A stretch of 64,000 nucleotides of DNA from assembly GCF_007748195.1 (NCBI RefSeq), contig NZ_CP037920.1, positions 1,861,501 through 1,925,500 of the forward strand. Reading direction: 5' to 3'. The notes under the pieces are model-generated. The model had not been told where the DNA came from. It ran no database searches and worked only from the letters and a program-made list of their open reading frames with translations. Below are positions 45,488 through 55,216 of this stretch, in pieces; within the stretch, counting starts at the first letter, position 1; each line of letters starts with the position of its first letter. The translations under genes were made by a program, and so were the position numbers. Origin of the DNA: Gimesia aquarii (lineage in GTDB: Bacteria; Planctomycetota; Planctomycetia; Planctomycetales; Planctomycetaceae).

Positions 45488-45829
45488 ATGAAATTAAATT
45501 TTTCATCAAAAATCAGAAGATGTGTCGCAAAATGCGTTTTGCTGCTTTTATTACCAGGTGCAGTTAGTTTTAGTTTAGGCAATCAGCAAGCTGAAGCAGA
45601 GAGCTGGATGTTTAATCGTTCGTATTACAGCCACCAGCTACCCCCAGAGGTTGCAGAGCGTTATCCTCGTCCTCAGAGCCGGTCTGCCTATCGTTTGCCT
45701 GAACTGGCGACAACTCCGGGGTTTGCAATCAAAGGCGCAAGGCGTTGGAATTACGTTCGCATGTTTAATGGTAATGGCTTTGACACAACTATTTTACGCA
45801 GTGACACGTTTGATGTTGTTTCACCTTAA
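45488..45829 (+). CDS. Small exported protein of unknown function
   Basis: 113 residues from the ATG at 45488, with AGAGG about 8 nt upstream. Signal peptide with core VLLLLLPGAVSFSLG, cut near AEAES. The short mature part is rich in Arg, Tyr and Pro (ESWMFNRSYYSHQLPPEVAE, then YPRPQSRSAYRLP and a final GNGFDTTILRSD). No domain recognised. It lies 156 bp after the lipoprotein gene on the same strand and converges with the next gene across 53 bp. Confidence 0.55.
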   Translation: MKLNFSSKIRRCVAKCVLLLLLPGAVSFSLGNQQAEAESWMFNRSYYSHQLPPEVAERYPRPQSRSAYRLPELATTPGFAIKGARRWNYVRMFNGNGFDTTILRSDTFDVVSP

Positions 45830-45882
45830 GATTGCGACTTCAGACCATATAACAGTGTCACCTCTTGCAAACTGGTCTCTGA

Positions 45883-46575
45883 TCAGGGAGATCGTTTTTT
45901 CTTCTCTGCCAGAGCTTCATAGTAGCGACGTACTTGTTCTTCATACTTGGGAAGAAACTTCTCAGTATAGACGTTTAGCAGTTGCTGTCGCACAGCAGGG
46001 GGTAAATGTCCCCAGGTATCTTTGATATGCCCGTTGGATTTGGTCAGACTGCCCGGGGTCACCAGTCCTTTTTCCTGCCGCTCAGAGGATTGACGTGCTG
46101 GTCCTTGAGAGGTTTGGGGTATTTTTTTTTGTCCCATACCACCTTTCTGCTGTTGAGTTTTCTGTTTAGTATTCTGTGGTTGATCTTGTTTTGGCTTTGA
46201 TTGCTGCGGAGACAACTTAGGGGCTGATTCAATCTCGTGGATTAATTTTTGAATATTTTCAACGACCTTTCGCTGAATATTCTGAGTTTGTTGTCCAGTT
46301 TGTTGATTTTCAATCAGTTTTCCGGCGCGCTTCATCTCTTCAATAATCAACTCGACTGGAAGTTGTTGGCCGAGGTTTAACTTTTTGAGTTCTTTTTTGG
46401 TTTGTTGATTCAGAACCGGATCTTGGTTTTCTTCATTTTTAGTAATTTTATTGTCATCAGGATTTTTCAGAGGGGTTTCGTCGGCGCACAGCCAAGGCTG
46501 AGAAAGGCTGAACACCAGTCCGATTGAGAACATAGAAAGGGCATGAATTACTGGCCGGTTTGTGAATGCAGTCAT
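45883..46575 (-). CDS. Exported Gln/Lys-rich protein, last gene of the envelope cluster
   Basis: 230 residues. Signal peptide (IHALSMFSIGLVFSLSQPWLC, cut near ADE). The rest is low-complexity, with many Gln, Lys, Asn and Pro residues, a helical VELIIEEMKRAGKLIENQQ region and a C-terminal GHLPPAVRQQLLNVYTEKFL segment that ends in a basic tail. The LPPAVRQQL.N....KFLP segment recurs in planctomycete proteins beside the large coiled-coil proteins. The start ATG overlaps the upstream gene's TGA (ATGA), so the two are translationally coupled. Function unknown. Confidence 0.65.
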   Translation of the reverse strand: MTAFTNRPVIHALSMFSIGLVFSLSQPWLCADETPLKNPDDNKITKNEENQDPVLNQQTKKELKKLNLGQQLPVELIIEEMKRAGKLIENQQTGQQTQNIQRKVVENIQKLIHEIESAPKLSPQQSKPKQDQPQNTKQKTQQQKGGMGQKKIPQTSQGPARQSSERQEKGLVTPGSLTKSNGHIKDTWGHLPPAVRQQLLNVYTEKFLPKYEEQVRRYYEALAEKKKRSP

Positions 46576-49500
46576 TGTGGGATCTCATCTATTGGTTGCG
46601 GATCATCTGAGAGAGGTTCATTAAAGCGTGCTAACAGTTCCATAGATAACTCTGCTAAAGCTGCTTGTTCCTCAGACAGATCTTTTCGTTCTTGAATTTG
46701 CTGCGGAGTCAATGTTTTTACCTGACTGATAGATTGATTAAATGATTTTGTCCTTTGCAGAATATCTTCTTGTAAGAGTTTTAGTAATTTTAACTGTGTG
46801 ATTAACGAAATCTGATCATTTGGAGGGATTATACTTTCGGGAAGATCTTGAGCTGGATCAGGCTGATTTTGGTTTTGTGACTTTCTGTCATCTAAAACTT
46901 TTAACAACTCTATCAATTTTGATCTTACTATTTTTTCGGCAGTTAATGTCTCTTTGTCGGTAAGGCGTTGGCCTAATCTGTTAGTCGCCAGGTCCAATTG
47001 ATCAATGATTTTTTGAAATGCTAAAGCAAATACAGGAGCCGCCTCCAAATCTAATGCCAGTGATATCGCTAACGATTGTAGTTCTTGCTCTGTTTCGAAA
47101 AGCTGTTTCAAGGATTTTAATTGACCACGAGACCACCGCCCACGTGAAAGACGTATCTCTTCAAGGCGAATTGTTTCCTGAATCACAGCTTCTTGTCTTT
47201 TGAGTAGATTTTTGATTTCGGAATCTAATTTCTCGAGTGCTTCAAACGCCAGTGACTCTTCCATATCTTTTCTACGTGAAGCTAATTCACGTTGTGCTTG
47301 TTCCAGATCATCAAGCGACTCTTGGATTTCTGTTGTGGCATCTTGAAGATTTCCCTGTTTTAACGCATTTTCTATTTTGGAGAGCCGATTTCTGGCTCTT
47401 TGAACGGATTGCGCTTCCTGCTGTAAACTCAATCGCTTTAATTGCTGTTCGAATTGTTTTAGTTTTTGTCGCAACTCCTGTTCTTCTTTAATTAGTTTTT
47501 CTAGCTTCTCTGTCAGTTTTGTCTGATTTGATGAATTGGCTGCTTTCTGTAACTTCTGTAGCACGTTCTGTTGCTGTTGTTTCAAAAAACTCAGTTCTTG
47601 TTCAGACTGTTTTAATTTCTTTAACAACTGGTCCGGCGAAGAATCTGTGGATTGGTGATCAAAAATATCTTTCAACAATTGCATCGATTGCTGAATTTTT
47701 TGTTGATCTTGAAGTACCTGTCCCACCTGGTTTTGTTTTAGTTTTTCGGCTATTTGCTTCATCTCTTCCGGAATCGTTTTTTTTCGCAAAAAATCGATAG
47801 CTTCCTGATTTCTTAATTGTTCTTCTCGTGTGAGGGCTCCTGATTTTGAATTGAGTGAATCAAGAAGATTTTTAAATGATTTGAAATTTTCAGCCTGTTG
47901 TTCCTGGCGGGATGCTAGTTTTTCAAGATCAGCTTGTTCCTGAAGCTTGAGCTTACCAAAAGACTTAGTAATGGTCTTCTGTGCCAGTTTGCTGGTTTGA
48001 TTCTGAATATCTGATTGTTGCTGAATCTGTTCTTCTAATTCGGAAACGAGATCTCTTGTTTTCTGCCATTGAGAAAGTGATTTTAGAACATTATCCAACC
48101 TGCTAATTACCTGCTGCTGGCCTTTTTCAGCGATGTTTAATGCTTCGAGTGGGGCATTGTCAGCAAATGTCTTTTGTTCGGTTTTGCCTGCTTTAGTGTG
48201 TTGCTTAGTATTTTCCACATCAGACTGTTCTGAATCTCCCCGGGTCTCAGGTTGAGCATTTGAGTTTGATGATTGCTTTCGTGATGATCCGGAATCAATA
48301 TTTGACTGAAGTTTTTTGCGAGCTTGTGTGATTTGTTCCTGTATTTCAGGGAAGACATTTTGATTTAATTCAGAAAGCTCTGTGTTGAGCTCCGTAAGTC
48401 GCTGACTCATCGTAGGGTCATTAATATGGTTCCACTCAAGTTCTTTCACTAGTTCCTTTGAGCGTTGTTCCAGCCCGGTCCGAGGACTGAATAATTGAGA
48501 GGTAATCCGTTTCTGGTCCATTTCTACCTGTTTGATTGTATCAATTTCTTCTGACCTTGCCTTACCGACGCGCTCAAGTTGGTGTTGAACATCTTTCACT
48601 TCTGTATGCAAAAGCCGTTGATTTTTTAATACTCGTGTCAGTTCCTCTAGCAAATGTGCATGACGATTTGCTAATTCATTCGCTTTGTACTGCGGGCTTA
48701 CGAGTGTCAAGACTCTTGAAAGGCTTGTTCCAACTCGATTTAATTCAACCCGATTCTCATTACCTGCTTGAGGCAACATCTGATAATGATCATGTGCTTC
48801 TGCTCGAAATATAATTCGGTCACCTTCCGTTAGCGACAACTTGGTAAGATCCCAGACATCGTTCAGAATCACTTGCTCACTTGAATCATTCGGACTGAAT
48901 GGTAGCGGGAACGATTGACTCTCTCGATCTGTTCTCAGTGCGCGCGACAATGTTTCTTCTTTTGATGATTTTTGAAAACGAATCAGTGCGCTGGCGATTT
49001 TTAAATCATCTTGGATTGAAACCGTTAATGGTATTTGAGCTGATGGAGTCACTTGCAAGTCTGTAGCTGGTTTTTCGAGATATACTTCTGGAACGGAATC
49101 GGTGATTCCAATGATTTCATAACGTTCCGGGTTGAGAGGCCGAAATCCCTGATCGTTTTCTAATTCAAACCAATAGGAATAGGTACCTGGATCCTGAATG
49201 ACAAATTGAGCTGAAAATTCTTTCCTGTTCGGCTCTAGTTTTACAGATACAGGTTCTCTATCTTTCACTCGTAAGCTAACAGATTTCAAAAGTTTATTAG
49301 AACGCGCTTTGAGATCGACTCGGGTTCCGATCAGAGCTTTGAAGCTACCAATACCGGCAGGTAGTTTTTCAACAGGCTCTTGCGAATAGGCAGGGGGGGT
49401 GAGGGTTACCTCTTGTAATTTCAGAGTTGTTGGAGGTACAGAAAGTAGTGTCAGCCACGGCATGGAGTGATCGTCACCTCCAATCGCGCGCAGCCTTATT

Positions 49501-50345
49501 GTTTTATTGGTGATCCTTAAAGAACCGGTGCCAAGTTCATGGTCTACTGCTGATTGATCTGGGACTGAGACGATTCTTAACGGTTCCGAATTTAATTTCC
49601 CACGTGGTTGATGATTCTTGCTAACTTGATACTCGATGCGTAAATCTTCAGGAGGAGTTCCATTGCGGTTTTCAACAAAAAACCGAAAATTCTCACCTTC
49701 TACAACCTGATATGGATTATTGGGGCCTGATTCGATAGGTACAAGATTTTCATCCAGAAATTGCAATTCGACATTTTGTGGCCAATCTGGTGCTGAAAAG
49801 GGTAGTACAAAACGATGAATGCCTAAAATCACTCGATTTGGATGCAAGATTGAAATGGAAACGACAAATAAACAGAGCAGCGCAGCGCTAATCATTATTT
49901 TTCTGATTGGTCTTGTGTCAATCAATTCAAGAAAATTGATTTGAGAGGCTTGCTGGTAGGCATCTTTAATGACTGCCTGCCGAAGCTGTGACGAACCGGT
50001 AAAGTGACTCGGTTTTTCTGTATCAAATAAAACACTGCTGGAAAAACTGTCTTTCAGACGAGGGTATTGCCGTTCAATTTTCAGAGCGAGATCAAAATCG
50101 GTGAGTGGTGTTTTTAAAGGAATTACCAAATGTTGCCAGAGAGTCCAAACGACAAAGCTTCCCGCACCTAGCCCTAAGATTAATCGAATCATCGGGTCTG
50201 AAATCTTTAAGGCCCAATCGAGACTGATTACCAGGGATGCCGAAATCAGTAAGATGGTCAATCCCCAGCAAAGTCCATTCAGCCAGACCAACTGATGAAC
50301 CTTACGATGCAGTTGCACAAATTGTGCTCGAATGGAAGCAGACAT
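46572..50345 (-). CDS. Large membrane-anchored coiled-coil protein (DUF4175-like)
   Basis: 1257 residues. There are two N-terminal membrane segments (about 24-70), a third around 150-170, then a region of beta-rich domains (about 190-560: for example LKLQEVTLTPPAYSQEPVEKLPAG split over the Ig-like part). From about 590 to the end there are long Gln/Lys/Glu/Leu-rich heptads forming extended coiled coils. Its N-terminus with SASIRAQFVQLHRKVHQLVW recalls the DUF4175 family of alphaproteobacteria and planctomycetes. Homologues sit in clusters with VWA-domain proteins and are thought to act on envelope maintenance. It follows the VWA gene by 43 bp and overlaps the next gene by 4 bp. Confidence 0.7.
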   Translation of the reverse strand: MSASIRAQFVQLHRKVHQLVWLNGLCWGLTILLISASLVISLDWALKISDPMIRLILGLGAGSFVVWTLWQHLVIPLKTPLTDFDLALKIERQYPRLKDSFSSSVLFDTEKPSHFTGSSQLRQAVIKDAYQQASQINFLELIDTRPIRKIMISAALLCLFVVSISILHPNRVILGIHRFVLPFSAPDWPQNVELQFLDENLVPIESGPNNPYQVVEGENFRFFVENRNGTPPEDLRIEYQVSKNHQPRGKLNSEPLRIVSVPDQSAVDHELGTGSLRITNKTIRLRAIGGDDHSMPWLTLLSVPPTTLKLQEVTLTPPAYSQEPVEKLPAGIGSFKALIGTRVDLKARSNKLLKSVSLRVKDREPVSVKLEPNRKEFSAQFVIQDPGTYSYWFELENDQGFRPLNPERYEIIGITDSVPEVYLEKPATDLQVTPSAQIPLTVSIQDDLKIASALIRFQKSSKEETLSRALRTDRESQSFPLPFSPNDSSEQVILNDVWDLTKLSLTEGDRIIFRAEAHDHYQMLPQAGNENRVELNRVGTSLSRVLTLVSPQYKANELANRHAHLLEELTRVLKNQRLLHTEVKDVQHQLERVGKARSEEIDTIKQVEMDQKRITSQLFSPRTGLEQRSKELVKELEWNHINDPTMSQRLTELNTELSELNQNVFPEIQEQITQARKKLQSNIDSGSSRKQSSNSNAQPETRGDSEQSDVENTKQHTKAGKTEQKTFADNAPLEALNIAEKGQQQVISRLDNVLKSLSQWQKTRDLVSELEEQIQQQSDIQNQTSKLAQKTITKSFGKLKLQEQADLEKLASRQEQQAENFKSFKNLLDSLNSKSGALTREEQLRNQEAIDFLRKKTIPEEMKQIAEKLKQNQVGQVLQDQQKIQQSMQLLKDIFDHQSTDSSPDQLLKKLKQSEQELSFLKQQQQNVLQKLQKAANSSNQTKLTEKLEKLIKEEQELRQKLKQFEQQLKRLSLQQEAQSVQRARNRLSKIENALKQGNLQDATTEIQESLDDLEQAQRELASRRKDMEESLAFEALEKLDSEIKNLLKRQEAVIQETIRLEEIRLSRGRWSRGQLKSLKQLFETEQELQSLAISLALDLEAAPVFALAFQKIIDQLDLATNRLGQRLTDKETLTAEKIVRSKLIELLKVLDDRKSQNQNQPDPAQDLPESIIPPNDQISLITQLKLLKLLQEDILQRTKSFNQSISQVKTLTPQQIQERKDLSEEQAALAELSMELLARFNEPLSDDPQPIDEIPQ

Positions 50346-50388
50346 AATTAATGACTTCAGAGATAAAATTGGGGAATCAGAATTCCTA

Positions 50389-52803
50389 TTATACTAGTCG
50401 AAAACGTTTTCTTAACAGCCATTCTGCCGAGATTAATAGTGTGAACAGAATGAGAAATTCCCAGCGATTCCAAAGCGTGATCGGTTCTTCATTCTCGAGA
50501 GGAACCGGATGGCCTGTTGGGATGGCAGCTGGAAGTTGGTCAGCGGCAAAGATATGATAATATTTTCCTCGCGTTTCCCTGGCGGTTTTCTGCATATCGC
50601 TTTGGTTCATGTCTCGATTTAATAATTCACGTTGCGATACTTCAACTCGAAAGTCATCGGAAGGAGGATTCCCTTGCAGGATTGGTTGAGAGACCCAGCT
50701 ATGATACGATCCTTCTGCGATATTGGAATAACTGCCTTCGAAGATATTGGGTGACTTTTCTAATGGTGTTAATTTGACCGGCCGAGAAGCTTCTCCTTGT
50801 CGTTCTAGCATCACAGTCACATCTTCATCGTCTGTCGGAATTAATCGTTCATCTAGAAATTTCACTCGAAACTGAACCGAGTCGCCTTGTTGATATGTAT
50901 TACGGTCAAGTGTGAGTTCGACAGCCTGTTCCTGATTTAATAGTTTTGAACGACTAAGGTAGCGGATCGATTGTACCCAGTAACGGGAGTAATAAAGATC
51001 ACCTACAAGATCGCGCCATCTCCAAAGGTCGTCTGTTGCACTGAAGATTACTTTACCAGCTCCAATACGCTGTGTGGCAATTATTGGGATCAACTGTCCG
51101 TTTTTTCCTTTCTGTGTGGGATGCGTTGCAAGTACAGAAGCTCCGGGCTTGACTCCATTTGCTGTATAGTACCAATACAGTTCTGGTAAATTATTCCAGA
51201 TTGTCTGGCTCTGCTCGGCATTGTCTGCAAAACGAAATATTGAGGTACTGAATTGACCTTCAGTTGTTAGTTCCGGTTGAAATCCATTGACTAATGGGGC
51301 AGCATCAGTCGATTCCTTTGTTTTAGAAATTTCGATAGGCAATAGGGTTTCCAATTTGGTATTGGCATAGGCATGAGGGGAAAAGCGAGGACCAGCGACG
51401 ACTACCAGACCTCCTCCTTTTTCGCGTACAAATTGGTCGAGATTTTCAAAAACAGCTTGACTGAAGTAAGCAGGATCGGCGTCACCCAGAATGACAACAT
51501 CGTATTGATAAAGGTCTTCTTTTTTTACCGGGAAATAATCTAGAGCAGTAGCATCTTCGGACGAATATTCCAGATCCGATTCCTGTAAAATGCTTCGGAG
51601 TTCGATGGTTTTGTCTCTTTCCAATAAATGCTTAAGGTAGCGGTATTCATAACGAGGGACTGAATCTACCAATAACACACGAATTTTTTGATCGAGAACT
51701 GAGACCTGACCGCTTTGCTGGTTGTTATTGCGATTGACTTCTCCTTTGACTGGTTCTACTTCGAAGACATATTCCAAAAGCCCTGGCTTGTTCGGAGTGA
51801 AGGTGAGATCAATCTTTTGAAATTCTTTGTTAGGGTTAATTGACAATTTTCTAGTGATCAGCGGATTTCCTGTTTTGGCGTCTTTGAGGGAAACAGAGAC
51901 TGAACCGGCAGTGATACCAAAGCTTTTTACTTTGGCTGACAGATTAACTGGATCATTAACAAAAGCGACATCATCAACCAACAGGTCGTACAATTGCAGA
52001 TCTCTGACTGGCTGTTCGCTACCAACTCCAACGGGGTAGATGGGAACGAGCTTCGATTTCGCCAATGTGCCGGCGCGGGACAATAGATCCATATCGCCGG
52101 TACTGGAGATTCCATCACTGAGGACAATAATCGCAGTGGGAAGCGTTCCTCGAAAATCGTTCAATACTTTTTGTACCGCGTGGAAAGGTCGTGTTTCATT
52201 CCCTATTGGTTCGAGTTGTTTGATTAATTCCTGGGCTTGTGCAGTATCCGTTTTGTCAAGCAGTCCCTGTTCTCCCAATGGAATACACTCTTCCGAAAAA
52301 TGGTAAAGCTTCAATTTGTGTTTTTTTTGTAACTCCTGTAAAAATTGTGCATCTTTTTGGAGCAACAATGTTTTGACCAGACCAAGCCGATTCTTGCCTT
52401 GGTCCTGCTGCTTGTCTATTGCACTGTTCTTGGTAGAAGCGATTTGAGAGTAGTCATCTGCGAGCCCCATACTTGCTGAGTCGTCAATTAATAAAGCGAC
52501 AAAAGGTAAACCGGTTCGGTGAATGGAAAGCGTGATTTTTGTGAGGAACAATAACACAAACAAAAACAATGCTAGGCGAATACTTAATAATACGGCACGC
52601 TTCTGCAGATTAAGGTGCGCTGTATCCTTCAGGTACGCGTACATCAGCAGGAAAATGATTCCCACTCCCAAAATGAAAACAACCCAATCTGGGAGCCATG
52701 TAGGCCAGGGAGTATTCCACTGGAAGCTCCACGCCGTTCCCTGCCCAGGACCCGCTGGAGGGATTTCAAAATAGGATTCTAACAGGTGTTTCAGATAATC
52801 CAT
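50389..52803 (-). CDS. VWA-domain membrane protein (BatA-like with glutamine amidotransferase-like domain)
   Basis: 804 residues. Two N-terminal membrane segments (about 40-90) and one near the C-terminus (about 783-800). A von Willebrand A domain begins with the MIDAS motif DDSAS (107-111) and continues with IIVLSDGISSTGD. A beta-rich middle is followed by a glutamine amidotransferase-like fold (about 370-600: VRVLLVDSVPRYEYRYLKHLL, VVILGDADPAYFS, GGGLVVVAGPRFSPHAY, IGAGKVIFSATDDLWRW). The family acts in the periplasm. In planctomycetes it is usually near MoxR and DUF58 genes, which are not in this window. It sits 72 bp after the TPR-like gene. Confidence 0.8.
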   Translation of the reverse strand: MDYLKHLLESYFEIPPAGPGQGTAWSFQWNTPWPTWLPDWVVFILGVGIIFLLMYAYLKDTAHLNLQKRAVLLSIRLALFLFVLLFLTKITLSIHRTGLPFVALLIDDSASMGLADDYSQIASTKNSAIDKQQDQGKNRLGLVKTLLLQKDAQFLQELQKKHKLKLYHFSEECIPLGEQGLLDKTDTAQAQELIKQLEPIGNETRPFHAVQKVLNDFRGTLPTAIIVLSDGISSTGDMDLLSRAGTLAKSKLVPIYPVGVGSEQPVRDLQLYDLLVDDVAFVNDPVNLSAKVKSFGITAGSVSVSLKDAKTGNPLITRKLSINPNKEFQKIDLTFTPNKPGLLEYVFEVEPVKGEVNRNNNQQSGQVSVLDQKIRVLLVDSVPRYEYRYLKHLLERDKTIELRSILQESDLEYSSEDATALDYFPVKKEDLYQYDVVILGDADPAYFSQAVFENLDQFVREKGGGLVVVAGPRFSPHAYANTKLETLLPIEISKTKESTDAAPLVNGFQPELTTEGQFSTSIFRFADNAEQSQTIWNNLPELYWYYTANGVKPGASVLATHPTQKGKNGQLIPIIATQRIGAGKVIFSATDDLWRWRDLVGDLYYSRYWVQSIRYLSRSKLLNQEQAVELTLDRNTYQQGDSVQFRVKFLDERLIPTDDEDVTVMLERQGEASRPVKLTPLEKSPNIFEGSYSNIAEGSYHSWVSQPILQGNPPSDDFRVEVSQRELLNRDMNQSDMQKTARETRGKYYHIFAADQLPAAIPTGHPVPLENEEPITLWNRWEFLILFTLLISAEWLLRKRFRLV

Positions 52804-52875
52804 GAATTTGTATCAAAATTCGACAATTTGATATTCCGACTCAATTCTTCAGAACATTCAGATCTCTTCAGTTGC

Positions 52876-53337
52876 TTATATTGTATTCAGATCTGCCAGC
52901 AATTGTTGTTTTTCATCTTCTTCCAGCTCCGATTCTGCAATTTTTTTTGCCTGTTCCAGGTATGTTGAGACCTCATCTTGCTTATTTGCGGCCGAAGTGG
53001 CTCGTGCTAATGCTTCGTAAGCATAAGCAATGTAAAAAGGGCTTAAGTGGTTCATTTGAGTTACTTTGAGGCAAAGTGTGCCGTAGCTGATTGCCAGGCT
53101 AGGCTGATTAGTAATGGCATAGACTCGAGAAAGTTGCCAATAAGCAATTGAAAGGTTGATAGGAGTATGTTCCTCGAATTGTGTCCAGTGCCAATATGAG
53201 GCATGACTGGCCGAAATCATCAGTAAATTCTCTTCTGAAGTACGATCTTCTTTTTCGATATAGCTCCAAGCCTGGTTAAAACAGTCAGTGGCAAAAAAGT
53301 GATGCGCAGCTTGAACATCAAATGCTGGTGGCTGCAT
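52876..53337 (-). CDS. Small TPR-like helical protein
   Basis: 153 residues, start ATG 53337 with GGAG about 9 nt upstream. All-alpha, with repeated helix pairs resembling tetratricopeptide repeats (INLSIAYWQLSRVYAI, then LAISYGTLCLKVTQMN and IAYAYEALARATSA). No signal peptide. A Trp/His-rich segment (YWHWTQFEEHTP) is notable. It is probably a scaffold in the same transcript as the VWA and coiled-coil genes. No specific function recognised. Confidence 0.6.
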   Translation of the reverse strand: MQPPAFDVQAAHHFFATDCFNQAWSYIEKEDRTSEENLLMISASHASYWHWTQFEEHTPINLSIAYWQLSRVYAITNQPSLAISYGTLCLKVTQMNHLSPFYIAYAYEALARATSAANKQDEVSTYLEQAKKIAESELEEDEKQQLLADLNTI

Positions 53338-53764
53338 GCTACATAACTCCTTAAATAGGATTGAATTTGGTTAGACCATTGTGTAGAGAGGCCATCGAAA
53401 ATTGCCCTTCAGGCAGATTGGATTTCAAGGCATAATGCATTGTATCGAAGCCAGAGAAGAATTATAAGAACTTCGAAAAAATGAATGGAAGTTTGAGAAC
53501 TGAGGAAACTTCTAGAAATCTTCGGCCTTATTTTGTCTATTTTCTCAGTTTTCACCAGGCAACCGGCTTGATGCAACAGGATCTTCCTATTCGATAATGT
53601 TTATCCAGTCGAAACAAATGTCATAACCAATGGATTCAGAACGCGTTGATTCCCGATGAAAAAGACGAAGGGTTGGAAAACAATCCAACCGAAATCAGGG
53701 CTTGTTTGGGAACATCCCTTCCAGGCTATCTCATGGGGAACTTCAGATAGACATTAAGGCGGCT
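53338..53764. other. Divergent intergenic region before murC
   Basis: 427 bp. No supported gene or clear promoter pair. An in-frame extension of murC to a TTG at 53702 is open but unsupported. Confidence 0.3.
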
Positions 53765-55216
53765 ATGATCCTGTCAAACGCGAGTACAAATCAACAACGC
53801 CGATCAGCGAATGAATCTCGAACGGATTCTGCCGCATTGCCTGCATCCGCTCATCTCGTGGGTATCCGTGGTTCGGGAATGAAAGCGCTTGCAGAGTATC
53901 TTTCGAGTGCAGGCTGCCGTGTGACTGGGTCCGATTTAAGTCCTTCAGTTCCCACAGAAAATGCCTTGCGCGAGGGGGGATATCGAGTTCATCAGGGCCA
54001 TGATAAACGATTTGTTCCTGAAGGAACGAGCGTTTTGATTTACAGTCCTGCCATTGGTCTGGCAAATCCAGAACGTCGCTTTGCCCAGCGGATGGGAATT
54101 CCACAGTTATCTTATTCTCAGATGCTGGGGCGTCTGATGCGGCAGAGACAAGGTGTCTGTGTGGCTGGTACACACGGGAAAAGTACTACCTCGGCTCTCA
54201 CCGCATATGTGCTGCAAAATTCAGGAGTTTCTCCATCGGCAGTGATAGGAGCAGAGCTCTGTAGTAAGAACTTAAATGGCTGGGCAGGGGAAGGTTCACT
54301 TTTTGTTGCTGAGAGTTGTGAATATCAACGTAGTTTTCTGGATTTATTCCCTTATTATGCCGCCATTACAAATATTGAACCCGACCATTTTGATTATTTC
54401 AAAAATCAGGATGATATGACGTCCGCTTATGCCGAGTTTGTCTCTCGAATTCCTGCAAGAGGTCATTTATTGCTTCCAGGGAATTGTTTGGGGCTGGAAA
54501 AAATTCAGGGTTCCTGTCAGGCAAGAGTCTCCACGTTTTCTCTTGAAAGAGGTGCTGACTGGTGGGCCACAGATATTAAACAAACTGCTTTTGGCCTCAG
54601 ATTTCGGCTCTTTCACCAAGGTGATTACTTTTCGGAAATCTCACTGCAAAAAAAAGGGAAACACAATGTTTCCAATGCAATGGTCGCAGCGATTCTCTGT
54701 CATACAGTCGGAATTGCTGTTGAGGACATTCGAGAAGGGATTTATGAGTTTCCCGGTATCCATCGCCGCTTTGAACGAATGGGTTCGTATAAAGGTCTGA
54801 CTTTATTCGATGATTATGCTCATCACCCTACGGCAATTCAGTCTACGCTGAAAATGTTGCGACAGGAGTATCCAGATCGAAAAATCTGGTGTCTATATGA
54901 ACCGCACCAGGTCTCTCGCACTCAGGCGTTGATGGATTATTATGCTCGAAGCTTCAGATCGGCGGATGAGGTTCTGATCTCCCCTGTGTATGCCGCTCGC
55001 GAAAAGCTCGAACAAGAACCCTTTGATATATCAAAAGAGCTTGTCAAACGGACTCTTCGGCATAATGATTCGACTAGATTCAGCAGTTCCCTTGACCAGA
55101 TGGTCTCAACTTTAGAGACTGAGGCTCAATCTGGTGATATTATCATTACTATGGGAGCGGGCGAGATAAATCGGATCCATTATGAGCTCAATCGAAGACT
55201 TCAAAGCGATTCTTAA
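53765..55216 (+). CDS. murC: UDP-N-acetylmuramate-L-alanine ligase
   Basis: 483 residues from the ATG at 53765, with AAGG (53756-53759) 5 nt upstream. Mur-ligase layout: N-terminal UMAG-binding Rossmann domain with VGIRGSGMKALAEYL (about 32-46), the P-loop AGTHGKSTT (about 134-142), NIEPDHFDYF, KGKHNVSNAMVA and the C-terminal DDYAHHPTAI with GAGEINRI at the end. It adds L-Ala to UDP-MurNAc in peptidoglycan precursor synthesis. This is notable only because the cell division/wall cluster is scattered in planctomycetes. Its 3' end overlaps murB by 35 bp, so the two are coupled. Confidence 0.95.
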   Translation: MILSNASTNQQRRSANESRTDSAALPASAHLVGIRGSGMKALAEYLSSAGCRVTGSDLSPSVPTENALREGGYRVHQGHDKRFVPEGTSVLIYSPAIGLANPERRFAQRMGIPQLSYSQMLGRLMRQRQGVCVAGTHGKSTTSALTAYVLQNSGVSPSAVIGAELCSKNLNGWAGEGSLFVAESCEYQRSFLDLFPYYAAITNIEPDHFDYFKNQDDMTSAYAEFVSRIPARGHLLLPGNCLGLEKIQGSCQARVSTFSLERGADWWATDIKQTAFGLRFRLFHQGDYFSEISLQKKGKHNVSNAMVAAILCHTVGIAVEDIREGIYEFPGIHRRFERMGSYKGLTLFDDYAHHPTAIQSTLKMLRQEYPDRKIWCLYEPHQVSRTQALMDYYARSFRSADEVLISPVYAAREKLEQEPFDISKELVKRTLRHNDSTRFSSSLDQMVSTLETEAQSGDIIITMGAGEINRIHYELNRRLQSDS

